A stretch of 64,000 bases of DNA from Ruminococcus flavefaciens (GTDB lineage Bacteria; Bacillota; Clostridia; Oscillospirales; Ruminococcaceae): NCBI GenBank assembly GCA_023662725.1, contig JAMPIL010000002.1, positions 118,523 through 182,522 on the forward strand. The letters run 5' to 3'. Under the pieces are notes generated by a model. The model had not been told where the DNA came from and searched no databases. It saw only the letters and a list, made by a program, of their open reading frames with translations. Positions 46,832 through 57,600 of this stretch are shown in pieces. Made by a program: the position numbers and the translations under genes. Numbering within the stretch: the stretch's first letter is position 1; the number at the start of each line of letters is the position of its first letter.

Positions 46832-48241
46832 ATGGGAATAGTCAATTCAAAATGTTATTACTGCAATAAGCCTGTGCAGGTTGAAGAAGAAAAGGACGCT
46901 TGGATCTGTCCGGAGTGCGGCGAACCGTTTATCGTTGAGAAGTCGATAAGACTTTCCAGAAAAAACAGAAGTTCTAAGCGAGTAGTAGTTGCTTCTGTAA
47001 AAGCTGTAAAAAAGGACAGTGTTTCGGAAATTTCCGAGGATAAAAATATATCAGCCGAGCAGACTGATGAAATAAAAGAGCTTGAAAAAGCTCCGTGTGA
47101 AGCTGTAGAAATTCCTGTTGATGAAACGGCTGCGGAAAAGGAACCGGAAATTCCTGCTGCCGAAAAAACCGCTGAAAAGAAACCGGAAACTCCAGATGCT
47201 GAAAAAGTGATTGAGAAAGCTCCTGAGTCGATTCCGGTTAAGATGGAACCGTCGGCTTTTTCTAAAACTTATTCAAGACCAAGTATTGAAATAGAGGACG
47301 GAGTTCTTGTTAAATATTCAGGAAGTTCCGAGGAGATCGAACTTCCGTCGAATGTGCGTAAAATAGGTGAAAATGCTTTTGAAAACTGTGATAAGATAAA
47401 AAGAGTTATTCTGCCGGACGGTCTTACCGAAATCGGCGGATATGCTTTCAGAAACTGCGCATCTCTTATTTCGATAAAAATTCCCGACAGCCTTGTCAAA
47501 ATTGGTCCATGGGCATTCAGAGGGTGTGAAAAGCTCGAATCCATGAGACTGCCGAATAATATCAGCATTATTGACGATTGTGTTTTTGCCGAGTGTTCGA
47601 GCCTTAAATCCGTTGAAATGTCAAACAGGATTTCCGAGATAAGAGCGTTTGCATTCAACGGATGTAAAAATCTCGAATCTATCTGGCTTCCTAATACGGT
47701 CAGGCAGATCGGAAAGTACGCTTTTTCCGGTTGCGAAAAGCTGAAAACCGTTCTTGTTCCGGACGGAGTTTCAACTATTAATGAGAGAACCTTTGCCGGA
47801 TGTATTAATCTTACTGATATTGAACTTCCGAAAACGCTGAAAACTATCGGTCAGTTTGCTTTCAGAAAATGTATTTCTCTGAAAAAAATTGCGATTCCTT
47901 TTGCTGTTGCTTCTGTTGACGGTTTCAGCGGATGCACCTCGCTCAGAGTAATTGAAATTCCATCGAAAGCAACGTATGTCGGTGATTTCAGTGGATGTAC
48001 CAATCTTGAAATGATAAAAATTCCGTCATCTGTAGTGAAAATCGATACAGTTTTCAGCGATTGCCCGAAGCTTATGAATATTTCATGGCAACATCTGTCG
48101 GAAAATATGAGCCGATTCCCTGCATATCACGAAAAAGTTATTGCAGACCGCAGAGCAAGCGGAAAGTGCAGCTTCTGCGGAGGAGATTTCAAACTTCTGA
48201 CAAAAACCTGTAAGGAATGCGGCAAAAAGAAAGATTATTAA
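46832..48241 (+). CDS. Cytoplasmic leucine-rich-repeat (BspA-type) protein flanked by zinc ribbons
   Basis: A 469-residue protein without a signal peptide. An N-terminal zinc ribbon (CYYCNKP, CPECGEP) is followed by a Glu/Lys/Pro-rich low-complexity segment (about 60-140), then about ten LRR_5 repeats of the BspA/Treponema type (IGENAFENCDKIKRVILPDGLTEIG and similar, about 150-430) and a C-terminal zinc ribbon (CSFCGG, CKECGKK). BspA repeats are usually on secreted adhesins; here zinc ribbons at both ends and no export signal suggest an intracellular binding platform (inference). GGGGGAG precedes the ATG. The lipoprotein gene at 48251 follows by 9 nt and is co-transcribed. Confidence 0.85.
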   Translation: MGIVNSKCYYCNKPVQVEEEKDAWICPECGEPFIVEKSIRLSRKNRSSKRVVVASVKAVKKDSVSEISEDKNISAEQTDEIKELEKAPCEAVEIPVDETAAEKEPEIPAAEKTAEKKPETPDAEKVIEKAPESIPVKMEPSAFSKTYSRPSIEIEDGVLVKYSGSSEEIELPSNVRKIGENAFENCDKIKRVILPDGLTEIGGYAFRNCASLISIKIPDSLVKIGPWAFRGCEKLESMRLPNNISIIDDCVFAECSSLKSVEMSNRISEIRAFAFNGCKNLESIWLPNTVRQIGKYAFSGCEKLKTVLVPDGVSTINERTFAGCINLTDIELPKTLKTIGQFAFRKCISLKKIAIPFAVASVDGFSGCTSLRVIEIPSKATYVGDFSGCTNLEMIKIPSSVVKIDTVFSDCPKLMNISWQHLSENMSRFPAYHEKVIADRRASGKCSFCGGDFKLLTKTCKECGKKKDY

Positions 48242-48250
48242 GAGGAAAAT

Positions 48251-49072
48251 ATGAGTAAAAAAATAATTACAGCTGTTGCTGCGGTTTTAATGTGTGTTTC
48301 TTTTGTTTCATGCAGCAATAGCAAAAAGACTTCTGAGTCAAAGGTTTCAGAAAATTCTGCCACGGACAATCAGGATGCTTTGCCAACTGATGAAGATTCT
48401 GTTGAATCCTCGTCTGAAATCGGCGAACGTGAATCCTTTTCGCATGAAAAAGGGGAGACAACTTCTGAAAGTATATACGATAATGCAGAGGCTACAACTG
48501 TTTCTTCCGCAACCGAAACAACGGCTCCGGCTGTTACAGAAGCTTCCACCATGAATCAGCCTACAGATAGCAGCGGAGGATATACCTCTGATCTTGATAT
48601 TGCTCAGGATTTCTATAACGCCTATCTTAGTCACGATCCGGAGAAAGTTTACAGTATGTTTGATCAGGATGAAATGAAAAAATATGCAAAGCTTGTTGAA
48701 AGCGAACTGGAAGGAAAGTCGGCAGATGAAGTTTTCAGTAAACAGGCTGTTACAAAAGCTATTGGAGCTTCAATGGATTCTATCGGTGAAATAATGAAAG
48801 CGTACAGCGATTCTGAGGGTGATAAATGGTTGGTTACGATAACGTCCGAGGATATGGAAAAAGCCGATGACAAGAGTCTCGAAAGCTTTAACGGTGATTT
48901 GAACACTTCTTATTCGGCTGCTGTTATAATTAATTATATTTTTTATAATAATGAATCTAATGGGGAGTCCTTCACTGGTAATTCCAGTGCGTTTCTTGAA
49001 AAAAACGGAAAGTGGTATCTTTCCTATTCAAGCCTTATGCAGAGCGAACTGCTAAACTATCTTGAAGTCTGA
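48251..49072 (+). CDS. Lipoprotein, Ser/Thr-rich linker plus NTF2-like domain
   Basis: A 273-residue lipoprotein. Signal peptide with lipobox FVSC (Cys21), a long Ser/Thr/Glu-rich spacer (about 22-112), then an NTF2/DUF4878-like domain (DIAQDFYNAYLSHDPEKVYSMF ... EKNGKWYLSYSSLM). It resembles the lipoprotein at 46.06 kb in plan. AGAGGA precedes the ATG, 9 nt after the LRR gene, and a strong terminator ends the pair. Function unknown. Confidence 0.75.
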   Translation: MSKKIITAVAAVLMCVSFVSCSNSKKTSESKVSENSATDNQDALPTDEDSVESSSEIGERESFSHEKGETTSESIYDNAEATTVSSATETTAPAVTEASTMNQPTDSSGGYTSDLDIAQDFYNAYLSHDPEKVYSMFDQDEMKKYAKLVESELEGKSADEVFSKQAVTKAIGASMDSIGEIMKAYSDSEGDKWLVTITSEDMEKADDKSLESFNGDLNTSYSAAVIINYIFYNNESNGESFTGNSSAFLEKNGKWYLSYSSLMQSELLNYLEV

Positions 49073-49073
49073 T

Positions 49074-49104
49074 AAAAAGGGAGCTGTAAAAAGCTCCCTT
49101 TTTT
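49074..49104. terminator. Terminator between lipoprotein and GH5 genes
   Basis: Stem AAGGGAGCT/AGCTCCCTT with a 6-nt A-rich loop and six T; A run on the 5' side allows bidirectional use for the convergent GH5 gene. Confidence 0.9.
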
Positions 49105-49108
49105 GGAT

Positions 49109-51178
49109 TTATTTTGTTGCATCAGTTATAGCTTTGAGAATAGCCTCGTTCCAGCTAAGCGAACTTCTATTGAAAATTCCGAAGCTCTGATCTCCGGTTG
49201 AAATTCCGTTATCCCAGATAAAGCATTTGATTCCCTGTGACATTGCCGATTTAATGTAATAATTGTAGTAATCTGTACGAACATTTTCCGGAGCTGCGTT
49301 AACGCATCCGAATTCTCCTATGATTACAGGAGTTCCCTTGTCTGCAAACTTTTTCTTGAGTTCAGCAAATTTGGCATCCAGTTCTGACTTTCCTGCCTCA
49401 TCAAAAACTGTTGATGTGCCGTCAGAGAACTGCCACGGAGCATAATAGTGGATAGAAACAATTATATTTCCGTTATTAGGAACTACAACATCGTTGATCG
49501 CAGAAGTTTCTGCGGATGCAGCGTAGGATGTTATGATAAGCGAACGTTCAGCGTTGTTTCCTCCGCTTTTTCTGACGGTATCAACAAAATCCTGTTCATA
49601 CTTGTTGATAACTGCTCGTTCAGGAGAAGTACCGCCCATCCATTCGTCGGTACTTCCGACAGTTCTCGGCTCATTCATTCCCTCAAAGATAAGTCTGTCG
49701 CCGTAATCAGCGAAACGAGCAGCGATTTGTCCCCATATAGCTTTAAGTTTAGCGCTGTCAGCAGAGTATTCAGAATCTGTTGGTTCAAACCAGATGTAGT
49801 CATCGTGGTGCATATTTATGATAACGAACAATCCCTCATTATAGGCATAATCAACGATTTCAGCCGCACGTTCGAGCCATTCTGAATCAATGGTATCTCC
49901 GTTCATATGCTCTCCCCATGTTATCGGGATTCTTATTGCGTTGAAGCCTGCATTTTTTACCGACTGAATCATCTCTTTAGTCGTTTTAGGATTTCCCCAG
50001 CCTGTTTCGGTAGCAATACCTGTTTTTGACGTATTATAGCTATCAAGAGTGTTTCCGAGGTTCCAGCCGACATTAATTTCACTTACTATTTCATTTGCGC
50101 TGCGGAAATCGCCTGTGCTTGCAGTTGGAGTGGAAGGTTTGGAGATATCCTTATCGGTCGGCGTTGAAGCGTTTCCTCCTCCGAGGCGGTATTTAACGGC
50201 AACTGAATCGAGAGTTACATTCGGCTGTTCGCTCCACCAGTAACCGAGAACGAGTTCGCCGTCATCGGAAACATGATTCTTTGCCTGAGCCGGAACGAAC
50301 CATGTGAGCGAAAGTGAGGAGCTGTCCGTAAAGACTGAAATATCGCCGGATTGGTAATAGCCGGATGACGAATTGTAGCCGAAAGCTCCTGTAAATTTGC
50401 CGAAAGGACCGGATGTGCTGATATTATATGTCACAGCTTCGGGAACTGCTCCTTCCGGAAGAAAATCAGCAGTCGGGATGTTTATAGTATTTGAATTTGT
50501 TTCGTAACTACAGCTTTTTCCGACATTTTGTGAGACGGTTCCGTCAACCGGAATTTCTCTTGTTCTTGTGTATGTGCAGATAACGCTATCAACGCGGATG
50601 CTTTCAGCGTTTCCCCACCAGTAGCCGAAAAGTACGTCTCCTCCGGCGGAAATATAATTGCTCACATCTGCAGGAACGTCCCATTTTATTTCGCCGTAAG
50701 TACCCTGAGTTGCCGCAGAAAAATCTGCCGACTGATACCAGCCCTCGTCCGTTGCAGAGGAGCATTCACTTGTCACAGAAATACCGCAGCCGCCTTTGAA
50801 TTCTCCTATATCAGAGCCATCGGCGGAGTAGACAACAAACGTGAACGATGAAATGACGTCGCCTTCTTCAATAAAATCTGCAAGAGGGAGCTGAACAGTA
50901 TTGCTTCCTTCGGTACGCTGGATAGTTTTGTTGACTGTTACCTGAGAGCCGAGTGTGGACGAAAGAGTTTCAACAGGGCTTATATGTTCTGTTACTTCTT
51001 CTGTAGTAGGTTCAGCGGTTGTTGTTTTAGCATCAGTCGTGTCAGGATGAGTTGTTGTATTTTCGGTCTGAGTTGTTGGTGCAGGAGCATTTGATGATGA
51101 ATTTTTTTTGCTGCTGCATCCTACGCATGAAGCGAGCATTGCGAAAGCAGCAGTAAATGCCATTATTTTTTTATTCAT
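49109..51178 (-). CDS. Lipid-anchored GH5 endoglucanase with tandem beta-sandwich modules
   Basis: A 689-residue glycosidase. Lipoprotein signal with lipobox CVGC (Cys21), a Thr-rich linker (about 30-65), two related beta-sandwich modules (about 70-205 and 213-332; each has SGGYY/EGWYQSGDxS and GYWW...DSVxxxY), a Pro/Thr linker, and a GH5 catalytic domain (about 357-686). The acid/base is Glu503 in FEGMNEPR and the nucleophile Glu622 in VIIGEFGCVN. The VGWNLGNTLDS and ETGWGNP segments point to the GH5_4 cellulase/xyloglucanase group. The paired modules look like ruminococcal carbohydrate-binding or DUF5620-type domains; exact family not assigned. Anchoring to the membrane, with no dockerin, makes it a cell-surface enzyme. 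Confidence 0.92.
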   Translation of the reverse strand: MNKKIMAFTAAFAMLASCVGCSSKKNSSSNAPAPTTQTENTTTHPDTTDAKTTTAEPTTEEVTEHISPVETLSSTLGSQVTVNKTIQRTEGSNTVQLPLADFIEEGDVISSFTFVVYSADGSDIGEFKGGCGISVTSECSSATDEGWYQSADFSAATQGTYGEIKWDVPADVSNYISAGGDVLFGYWWGNAESIRVDSVICTYTRTREIPVDGTVSQNVGKSCSYETNSNTINIPTADFLPEGAVPEAVTYNISTSGPFGKFTGAFGYNSSSGYYQSGDISVFTDSSSLSLTWFVPAQAKNHVSDDGELVLGYWWSEQPNVTLDSVAVKYRLGGGNASTPTDKDISKPSTPTASTGDFRSANEIVSEINVGWNLGNTLDSYNTSKTGIATETGWGNPKTTKEMIQSVKNAGFNAIRIPITWGEHMNGDTIDSEWLERAAEIVDYAYNEGLFVIINMHHDDYIWFEPTDSEYSADSAKLKAIWGQIAARFADYGDRLIFEGMNEPRTVGSTDEWMGGTSPERAVINKYEQDFVDTVRKSGGNNAERSLIITSYAASAETSAINDVVVPNNGNIIVSIHYYAPWQFSDGTSTVFDEAGKSELDAKFAELKKKFADKGTPVIIGEFGCVNAAPENVRTDYYNYYIKSAMSQGIKCFIWDNGISTGDQSFGIFNRSSLSWNEAILKAITDATK

Positions 51179-51228
51179 TAAATAATTTTCCTTTCTGGCT
51201 TATATCATATTTCATTTATACCATTCTA

Positions 51229-51257
51229 ATTATATCACCGCCGTTCTTTTTTTTCAA
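51229..51257 (-). promoter_or_regulatory. Promoter of the GH5 gene
   Basis: Minus strand: -35 TTGAAA (51252-51257), 17-bp spacer, -10 TATAAT (51229-51234). Confidence 0.7.
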
Positions 51258-51362
51258 TGACACGATTGAACGAAATATCACACAAAAAACCTTGATAAAT
51301 TGGAGCGAGTTCACATATACTCATTGTTTTTCGTCAAATTTATGCAATAAATAATTTTTCTC

Positions 51363-51391
51363 TTGCAATTTCGGAATTTCTGGTATATAAT
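51363..51391 (+). promoter_or_regulatory. Promoter of the DUF1846 gene
   Basis: -35 TTGCAA (51363-51368), 17-bp spacer, -10 TATAAT (51386-51391). Confidence 0.72.
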
Positions 51392-51430
51392 TAAATAGAT
51401 ATATAAGTGAGCAGCAGGAGGTTTATATTT

Positions 51431-52906
51431 ATGAATATGGAATGTAAAATGGGTTTTGATAATGAAAAATATCTTAAAATGCAGTCGGAGCATATTAGAC
51501 AACGTATTGCTCAGTTCGGCGATAAGCTCTATCTCGAATTCGGCGGAAAGCTTTTCGACGATTATCACGCTTCAAGAGTTCTTCCCGGTTTTAAGCCGGA
51601 CAGCAAGCTTCAGATGCTTCTTCAGCTCAAGGACGAGGCAGAGATCGTTATCGTCATAAATTCCGGGGCTATTGAAAAAAATAAAGTAAGAGGTGACCTT
51701 GGAATAACTTACGATGCCGATGTTATACGTCTTTTCAATGTTTTCACGAAGATCGGTCTTTATGTAAGCAGCGTTGTTCTGACTCAGTATGAAGAACAGC
51801 CGCAGACGATCGCTTTTCAGCGCAGGCTTGAAGCTCTTGGAATCAAGGTGTACCACCATTATAATATCAAGGGATATCCATCGAATCTTAAACTTATTAT
51901 AAGTGATGACGGATACGGAAAAAATGACTATATTGAAACTTCACGCAAACTCGTGGTTATCACTGCTCCCGGACCTGGAAGCGGTAAAATGGCGACTTGT
52001 CTTTCTCAGCTCTATCATGAGCATAAAAGAGGCGTAAATGCCGGTTATGCGAAATTTGAAACTTTCCCTATCTGGAATCTTCCTCTTCGCCATCCTGTTA
52101 ATATCGCTTACGAGGCGGCTACCTCCGATTTGAACGACGTTAATATGATAGATCCTTTCCACCTTGAAGCATACGGAAAAACTACGGTCAACTATAATCG
52201 TGATGTTGAGATCTTCCCTGTGCTTAATGCTATGTTTGAGAAGATACTCGGTGAATCGCCTTATAAATCTCCTACGGATATGGGAGTTAATATGGCGGGA
52301 AATTGCATCGTGGACGATGAAGCAGTCTGCAAAGCCTCAAAGGATGAGATAATCCGCCGCTATTATGCGGCAATGTGCGATAACAGAAAGGGACTTATTC
52401 TAGAAGATGAGGTCATGAAGCTGGAGTTTTTGATGAAACAGGCAGGAGTTACTGTTGATGACAGAAAGGTCGTTGCTGCGGCTCTTGCAAGAGAAGAGGA
52501 AACAGGCGCTCCGGCTGCTGCAATGGAGCTTCCGGATGGAACTATCCTCACCGGAAGAACATCTAATCTTCTCGGAGCAGTTTCTGCGCTTCTTTTGAAC
52601 GCACTTAAATATTTTGGCGGAATTGCAGATGAAGTTCTGCTTATGTCGCCACATGTTATCGAGCCGATTCAGAATCTGAAGGTTCAGCATCTTGGCAACA
52701 ATAATCCGAGAATACATACCGACGAAACTCTGCTCGCTCTATCAATCTGCGCCAATACGGACGAAAACGCTAAAAAGGCTATGGAGCAGATCTCAAAGCT
52801 CAGAGGATGCGAGGTTCATTCAACAGTAATCCTTTCGCCTGTTGACGAGAGAATTTTCAAGAGACTTGGAATCAATCTTACCTGCGAGCCGAAATATCAG
52901 ATATAA
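51431..52906 (+). CDS. DUF1846 family protein
   Basis: A 491-residue cytoplasmic protein of DUF1846, a Firmicute family of about 500 residues with no proven function. Typical stretches are GFDNEKYLKMQSEHIRQRI, KLYLEFGGKLFDDYHASRVLPGF, ITAPGPGSGKMATCLSQLYHE (a P-loop-like glycine stretch) and LPDGTIVTG-like LPDGTILTGRTSNLLGA. The GSGK segment hints at nucleotide binding, unproven. GGAGG precedes the ATG at 51431; an upstream TTG/GTG reading from 51407 is ignored. Monocistronic. Confidence 0.92.
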   Translation: MNMECKMGFDNEKYLKMQSEHIRQRIAQFGDKLYLEFGGKLFDDYHASRVLPGFKPDSKLQMLLQLKDEAEIVIVINSGAIEKNKVRGDLGITYDADVIRLFNVFTKIGLYVSSVVLTQYEEQPQTIAFQRRLEALGIKVYHHYNIKGYPSNLKLIISDDGYGKNDYIETSRKLVVITAPGPGSGKMATCLSQLYHEHKRGVNAGYAKFETFPIWNLPLRHPVNIAYEAATSDLNDVNMIDPFHLEAYGKTTVNYNRDVEIFPVLNAMFEKILGESPYKSPTDMGVNMAGNCIVDDEAVCKASKDEIIRRYYAAMCDNRKGLILEDEVMKLEFLMKQAGVTVDDRKVVAAALAREEETGAPAAAMELPDGTILTGRTSNLLGAVSALLLNALKYFGGIADEVLLMSPHVIEPIQNLKVQHLGNNNPRIHTDETLLALSICANTDENAKKAMEQISKLRGCEVHSTVILSPVDERIFKRLGINLTCEPKYQI

Positions 52907-53023
52907 TAACGTTCAGTACTGCCAAAAAGTGAAAATAATGTGACAAATTTTACACATTTCCACACAAAACAGGCAGCTGTGTGAAAAAATATTCACGAAA
53001 TCTTTTCTTAAGTTATACAAATT

Positions 53024-53052
53024 AAGCCGCTTTATATCACAAAGCGGCTTTA
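53024..53052 (+). terminator. Hairpin after the DUF1846 gene
   Basis: Perfect stem AAGCCGCTTT/AAAGCGGCTT (53024-53033, 53041-53050) with 7-nt loop, followed by a short TAT-rich tail. Probably a terminator, though the T run is weak. Confidence 0.65.
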
Positions 53053-53118
53053 TAATATAAACAACATCTGAGAGATACAAAAAACTCAGAAAAACTGATG
53101 AAAAGGAACGTGAATATC

Positions 53119-54462
53119 ATGAATGAATACAACACCAACAATAATATTGAAAATAACGGCGAGGAAATGAACAGCGGATACGATCCATATAAGATTGAGA
53201 TACAGAACTCCGAAGATAATTCACCGAAAAAGAAGCACACAGGACTTAAAATAACTGCTTTTCTTATGGCTATGGCTATAGTTTCCGGTGGCTCGATTGC
53301 TGCTTATCGTGGAATAAGCGGAGAGTTTTCAAACGGCAGTTCATCATATTCCGAATCTGATTTAAACGAAACAGATTCTGCTAAAAACAATGAACAGGAT
53401 AAGAAGTCAGTTTCGGCAGAAAATGTAAGCGTTATAAAGCCGACTGCTGTTGAAGGTCAGGAGCTTACTACTGAGGAAATTGTTGAAAAGGTTCTTCCTG
53501 CTGTCGTCGGAATCGAGTCTAAATTTACTATTACGTCTCCAGGCGGAAGCTACTATTATGATTTTGGCTTCGGCAGAAACAATACTCCTTCAACAACCGA
53601 AGCAACTGCTACCGGAACAGGCGTTGTAATTACTGAAAACGGCTATATTGTGACAAATGCTCATGTTATTTACGACAGTGAATATAATTCCGGTCTTTCC
53701 AAGGATATTACTGTTGTTCTTAACGGCGAAAAACGATATGAGGCGGAAGTTATCGGTTATGACCGTGACTGCGATCTCGCCGTTCTAAAAATTGACGAGA
53801 CAGGTCTTACGGCCGCTGAATTTGGTGACAGCGACAGTCTTAAACTCGGAGAATCAGTTACAGCTATCGGAAACCCTCTCGGATTCGACCTTATGAATAC
53901 TGTTACAAGAGGTATCGTTTCAGGCATGAACCGTCAGATAACCATTAACGACAAGGCTATGAACCTCATTCAAACTGACGCTGCCATTAACTCAGGCAAC
54001 TCAGGTGGTCCCCTTATAAATAAGTACGGACAGGTTATTGGTATAAATTCTTCCAAAATGAGCGCAAGCTACTCTGAAACTTCTATCGAAGGTATCGGCT
54101 TTGCTATTCCGTCAAACGAAGTTTCAAAAATCATCGACGACATTATGGAATACGGCTATGTTACGGGCAAACCTCAGCTCGGAATAAGCTGTCAGGACGT
54201 AAATGAGACTATTTCGCAGATGTATAATCTTCCCGTAGGAGTTTACATCACGGAGGTTACCGACGGAAGTGCTGCCGATGAAGCCGGTCTGCGTTCCGGA
54301 GACGTTATAACTGCTGTTGACGGAACGGAAGTTAAAACCGCCGAGGAGCTTAATATCGAGAAAAATAAACACGAAGCCGGAGATTCTATTGAGATAACTT
54401 ATGTAAGAAGCGGAAAAACTGAGACAACTGACGTTGTTCTGGATGAATATATAAATGAATAA
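53119..54462 (+). CDS. HtrA/DegP-type membrane serine protease with PDZ domain
   Basis: A 447-residue trypsin-fold quality-control protease. One membrane anchor (about residues 45-65, numbering from 53119), acidic Ser-rich linker, protease domain with triad His182 (TNAHVI), Asp219 (DCDLAVLKI) and Ser295 (NSGNSGGPL), and a C-terminal PDZ domain (LPVGVYITEVTDGSAADEAGLRSGDVI). Domain order and size match HtrA/YkdA of Firmicutes. The ATG at 53119 has AAAAGGA 11 nt upstream; the ATG at 53098 lacks a site. It degrades misfolded exported proteins, useful in a strain that secretes large enzymes such as the next gene. Confidence 0.95.
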   Translation: MNEYNTNNNIENNGEEMNSGYDPYKIEIQNSEDNSPKKKHTGLKITAFLMAMAIVSGGSIAAYRGISGEFSNGSSSYSESDLNETDSAKNNEQDKKSVSAENVSVIKPTAVEGQELTTEEIVEKVLPAVVGIESKFTITSPGGSYYYDFGFGRNNTPSTTEATATGTGVVITENGYIVTNAHVIYDSEYNSGLSKDITVVLNGEKRYEAEVIGYDRDCDLAVLKIDETGLTAAEFGDSDSLKLGESVTAIGNPLGFDLMNTVTRGIVSGMNRQITINDKAMNLIQTDAAINSGNSGGPLINKYGQVIGINSSKMSASYSETSIEGIGFAIPSNEVSKIIDDIMEYGYVTGKPQLGISCQDVNETISQMYNLPVGVYITEVTDGSAADEAGLRSGDVITAVDGTEVKTAEELNIEKNKHEAGDSIEITYVRSGKTETTDVVLDEYINE

Positions 54463-54469
54463 TTCATTT

Positions 54470-54496
54470 AAAGGAGCTTAAAAAGCTCCTTTTTTC
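54470..54496 (+). terminator. Terminator after the HtrA gene
   Basis: Stem AAAGGAGCTT/AAGCTCCTTT with a 3-nt loop, then T run to 54496. Confidence 0.9.
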
Positions 54497-54580
54497 CTTT
54501 TCATCAGATCAAGTTGACTAATTGTGTGAAGATAAATATATCAATAGCATAAAATGTCAGTTAATGAGCATTATATGTCA

Positions 54581-54609
54581 TTGAAATATGAATTTTTTTA
54601 TTGTATAAT
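54581..54609 (+). promoter_or_regulatory. Promoter of the pectate lyase gene
   Basis: -35 TTGAAA (54581-54586), 17-bp spacer, -10 TATAAT (54604-54609). Confidence 0.75.
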
Positions 54610-54671
54610 ATAAACAATGAAAGACGTAAAGAAATTGAACGATATACATTATATTTATGGAGGGAAACCTA

Positions 54672-57600
54672 ATGAAAAATATGGCTATGAAAAAAAGAAT
54701 CGCTTCAATAGCAGCGGCTGCTGTTGTTTCGGTTTCATGCGTTGCTGGTACTCTCGGAAGCGCAAACGTTATCCTTGCCGATAACGGCTCTATTACAGCT
54801 TTCGCAGCAGAAAGCAGCGTAAAGTTTATTCAGACTGTCGGCTACGGAGAGGCAATGTACGCCACATGGTCTTCCGTTACAGGAGCTTCCGGCTATAACG
54901 TTTATGTTGACGGAGTTCAGATTGATTCAATGCTCATCAGACAGTATTCCGGATACATGAGAGCTGACGCTGTTGGTCTTAAATCAGGAAGCCATACAAT
55001 GAAGGTAGTTCCTGTAATAAATGGCAAGGAGGATTCTTCTAAGGGTGCTGAAACAAAGGCAACTGCTTACGCTCATGACAGAAGCGGTTTCGGCTGGGTG
55101 AACGGTACTTCTTCCGGAGCTTACAACGATGACGGTACTCTTAAGTCAAATGCAGTTGTTATTTATGTTACAGACGCAAATAAGGACAGCGTTAAGGCAA
55201 GCATTGATTCAACAGGCAAGGGAGCTGCTGAACTTACAGGTGTTCAGAATATTATCTTAGGTTATAAAAAGGGCAAGGAATCAAGACCGCTTTGCGTAAG
55301 ATTTATCGGAAACATTACAGATCCTGCCAATATGCCAAGCGGAGATCTTATGGTTGATACGGTCACTGCCGGTCTTACCATTGAGGGCATAGGCAACGAC
55401 ACTGTTTTCAACGGATTCGGTCTTGTTATGAAGAACAGCTCGAACGTTGAAGTGAGAAATATCGGATTCATGAACTGCAACAGCAAAGAGGGCGACGACT
55501 GCGGACTCCAGCAGAAGAACGACCATGTCTGGGTTCACAACTGTGATTTCTTCTACGGTGATGCCGGAAGCGATGCAGATCAGGTTAAAGGCGACGGCGC
55601 TCTTGATACAAAAACTTCAACTTATGTAACTCATTCCTACAATCATTTCTGGGATAACGGAAAGTGCAATCTTCAGGGAATGAAGAGCGAAAGCACTGAA
55701 AACTATATAACATATCATCATAACTGGTATGATCACTCCGATTCACGTCATCCAAGAATCAGAACTTGTTCCGTTCATATCTACAACAACTACTTTGACG
55801 GAAACGCTAAATACGGTGTTGGCGTAACAATGGGTGCGTCTGCTTTCGTTGAAAATAACTATTTCAGAAACTGTAAATATCCGATGCTTATTTCCAAGCA
55901 GGGTTCGGATGATATCACAGGCGGAACTTTCTCCGGTGAGGACGGCGGTATTATCAAGGCTTGCGGAAACTACATCACAGGCGCAAAGGCTTACACCACA
56001 TACAAGGATAATTCAACTGATTTCGACGCTTACGAGGTTTCAAACGCTAAGGATACAGTTCCTTCAAGTGTAAAATCCAAGCAGGGCGGAACTTCTTATA
56101 ATAACTTCGATACATCAAGCGTGATGTATACTTATACTCCCGATAAGGCGGAGGATGTGCCTGCCAACGTTACTGCAAAGGCCGGACGTGTTGATGGCGG
56201 CGACCTTAAATGGAAATTCGACAACTCTGTTGACGATGAGAGCTACGCTGTAAACGACGGACTCAAGGCTGCTCTTGTAAATTATAAGCCGACCGTTGTT
56301 GCTATCGGAAGCGGATTCAAAGAGGACAGCTCAGTTCCTCCGACTTCTTCTTCAACAACTACAACGACCACAACTACAACAACAAGTAAAACTCCTATCG
56401 TTACAACTGTAACAACTCCGAATCAGAATCCTTCTCAGCCGGTTACAGGTCCGGATGTTATCTACGCATCACCCAAGGGCGGCGGAGACGGAAAGTCCAT
56501 AAATACGCCTACAGATGTTCTCTCAGCTATAAAGAGCGTCAAGGCAGGCGGTACTATCTATCTCCTCGAAGGAACTTACAGCTATACTTCTACTATTCTC
56601 ATTGAAGAGAGCAATTCGGGTTCTGCCGGAAATTATAAAACGATTTCCGCATATCCCGGAGCAAAAGTTAAGTTCGACTTTACAGGTCAGTCTGTTGCAG
56701 GAGCAAACAGAGGCTTCGTACTCGATGGTTCATACTGGCATTTCTATGGTTTTGAGATAGCTAATGCAGGCGACAATGGAATGCTTCTTTCTGGTGACAA
56801 CAATATTATTGAAATGATGGTATTCAACGGAAATCAGGACACCGGACTCCAGCTTTCACGCTACCAGACAGCTTACAATACCATTGCTCAGTGGCCTTCA
56901 TACAATCTTATCAAAAACTGTACTTCAAAGAATAACTGCGATGACGCTACAATGGAAAATGCAGACGGATTTGCTGCTAAACTTACCTGCGGCGAGGGAA
57001 ATGTTTTTGATGGCTGTATGTCATACTGCAACTCTGATGACGGATGGGATCTTTATGCCAAAACAGAAACAGGTCCTATCGGAGTTGTAACCATCAAGAA
57101 TTCCATTGCATTCAGAAACGGTTTTACAGAGAACGGAAAGGGTTATGGAGACTGCGACGGCAACGGTTTCAAACTTGGCGGAGGCGGTGTCGTAACAAGA
57201 CACGTAGTTGAAAACTGTCTTGCTTTCGAGAATCTCAACTGCGGTTTTACAGATAATAATAACCCTGAATTCGGCGATATGAAGAATTGTACTGCTTACA
57301 ATAACGGTGTAGGCGGAAACGGCAAATCCAACTATATGGTTTACAGATGCAGTTCCTCCGCTACATTCGACGGTATGATGTCTTACACAAACGTAAGCAA
57401 GGTTTCAAATACAGGCGCTGCTGGAATCAAGCTTTCAAACGACAAATTTGTTGGAAATATGACAAATTCGATTTACTACAACAGCAAGTATTACTTTGCT
57501 AAGGATAAAACAGTTATGACCAACGGCGCTAAGCTTGGCGATATCATAACTCCCGTTGCTTCCGATTTCACAACTCTTGAAGTTCCTGCCATGGGAGCAG

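Noticed and set aside
52953-52985. CACACA...TGTGTG inverted repeat upstream of the HtrA gene as a stress operator
   Set aside because: Low-complexity arms and a long spacer; no recognisable CssR/CtsR pattern.
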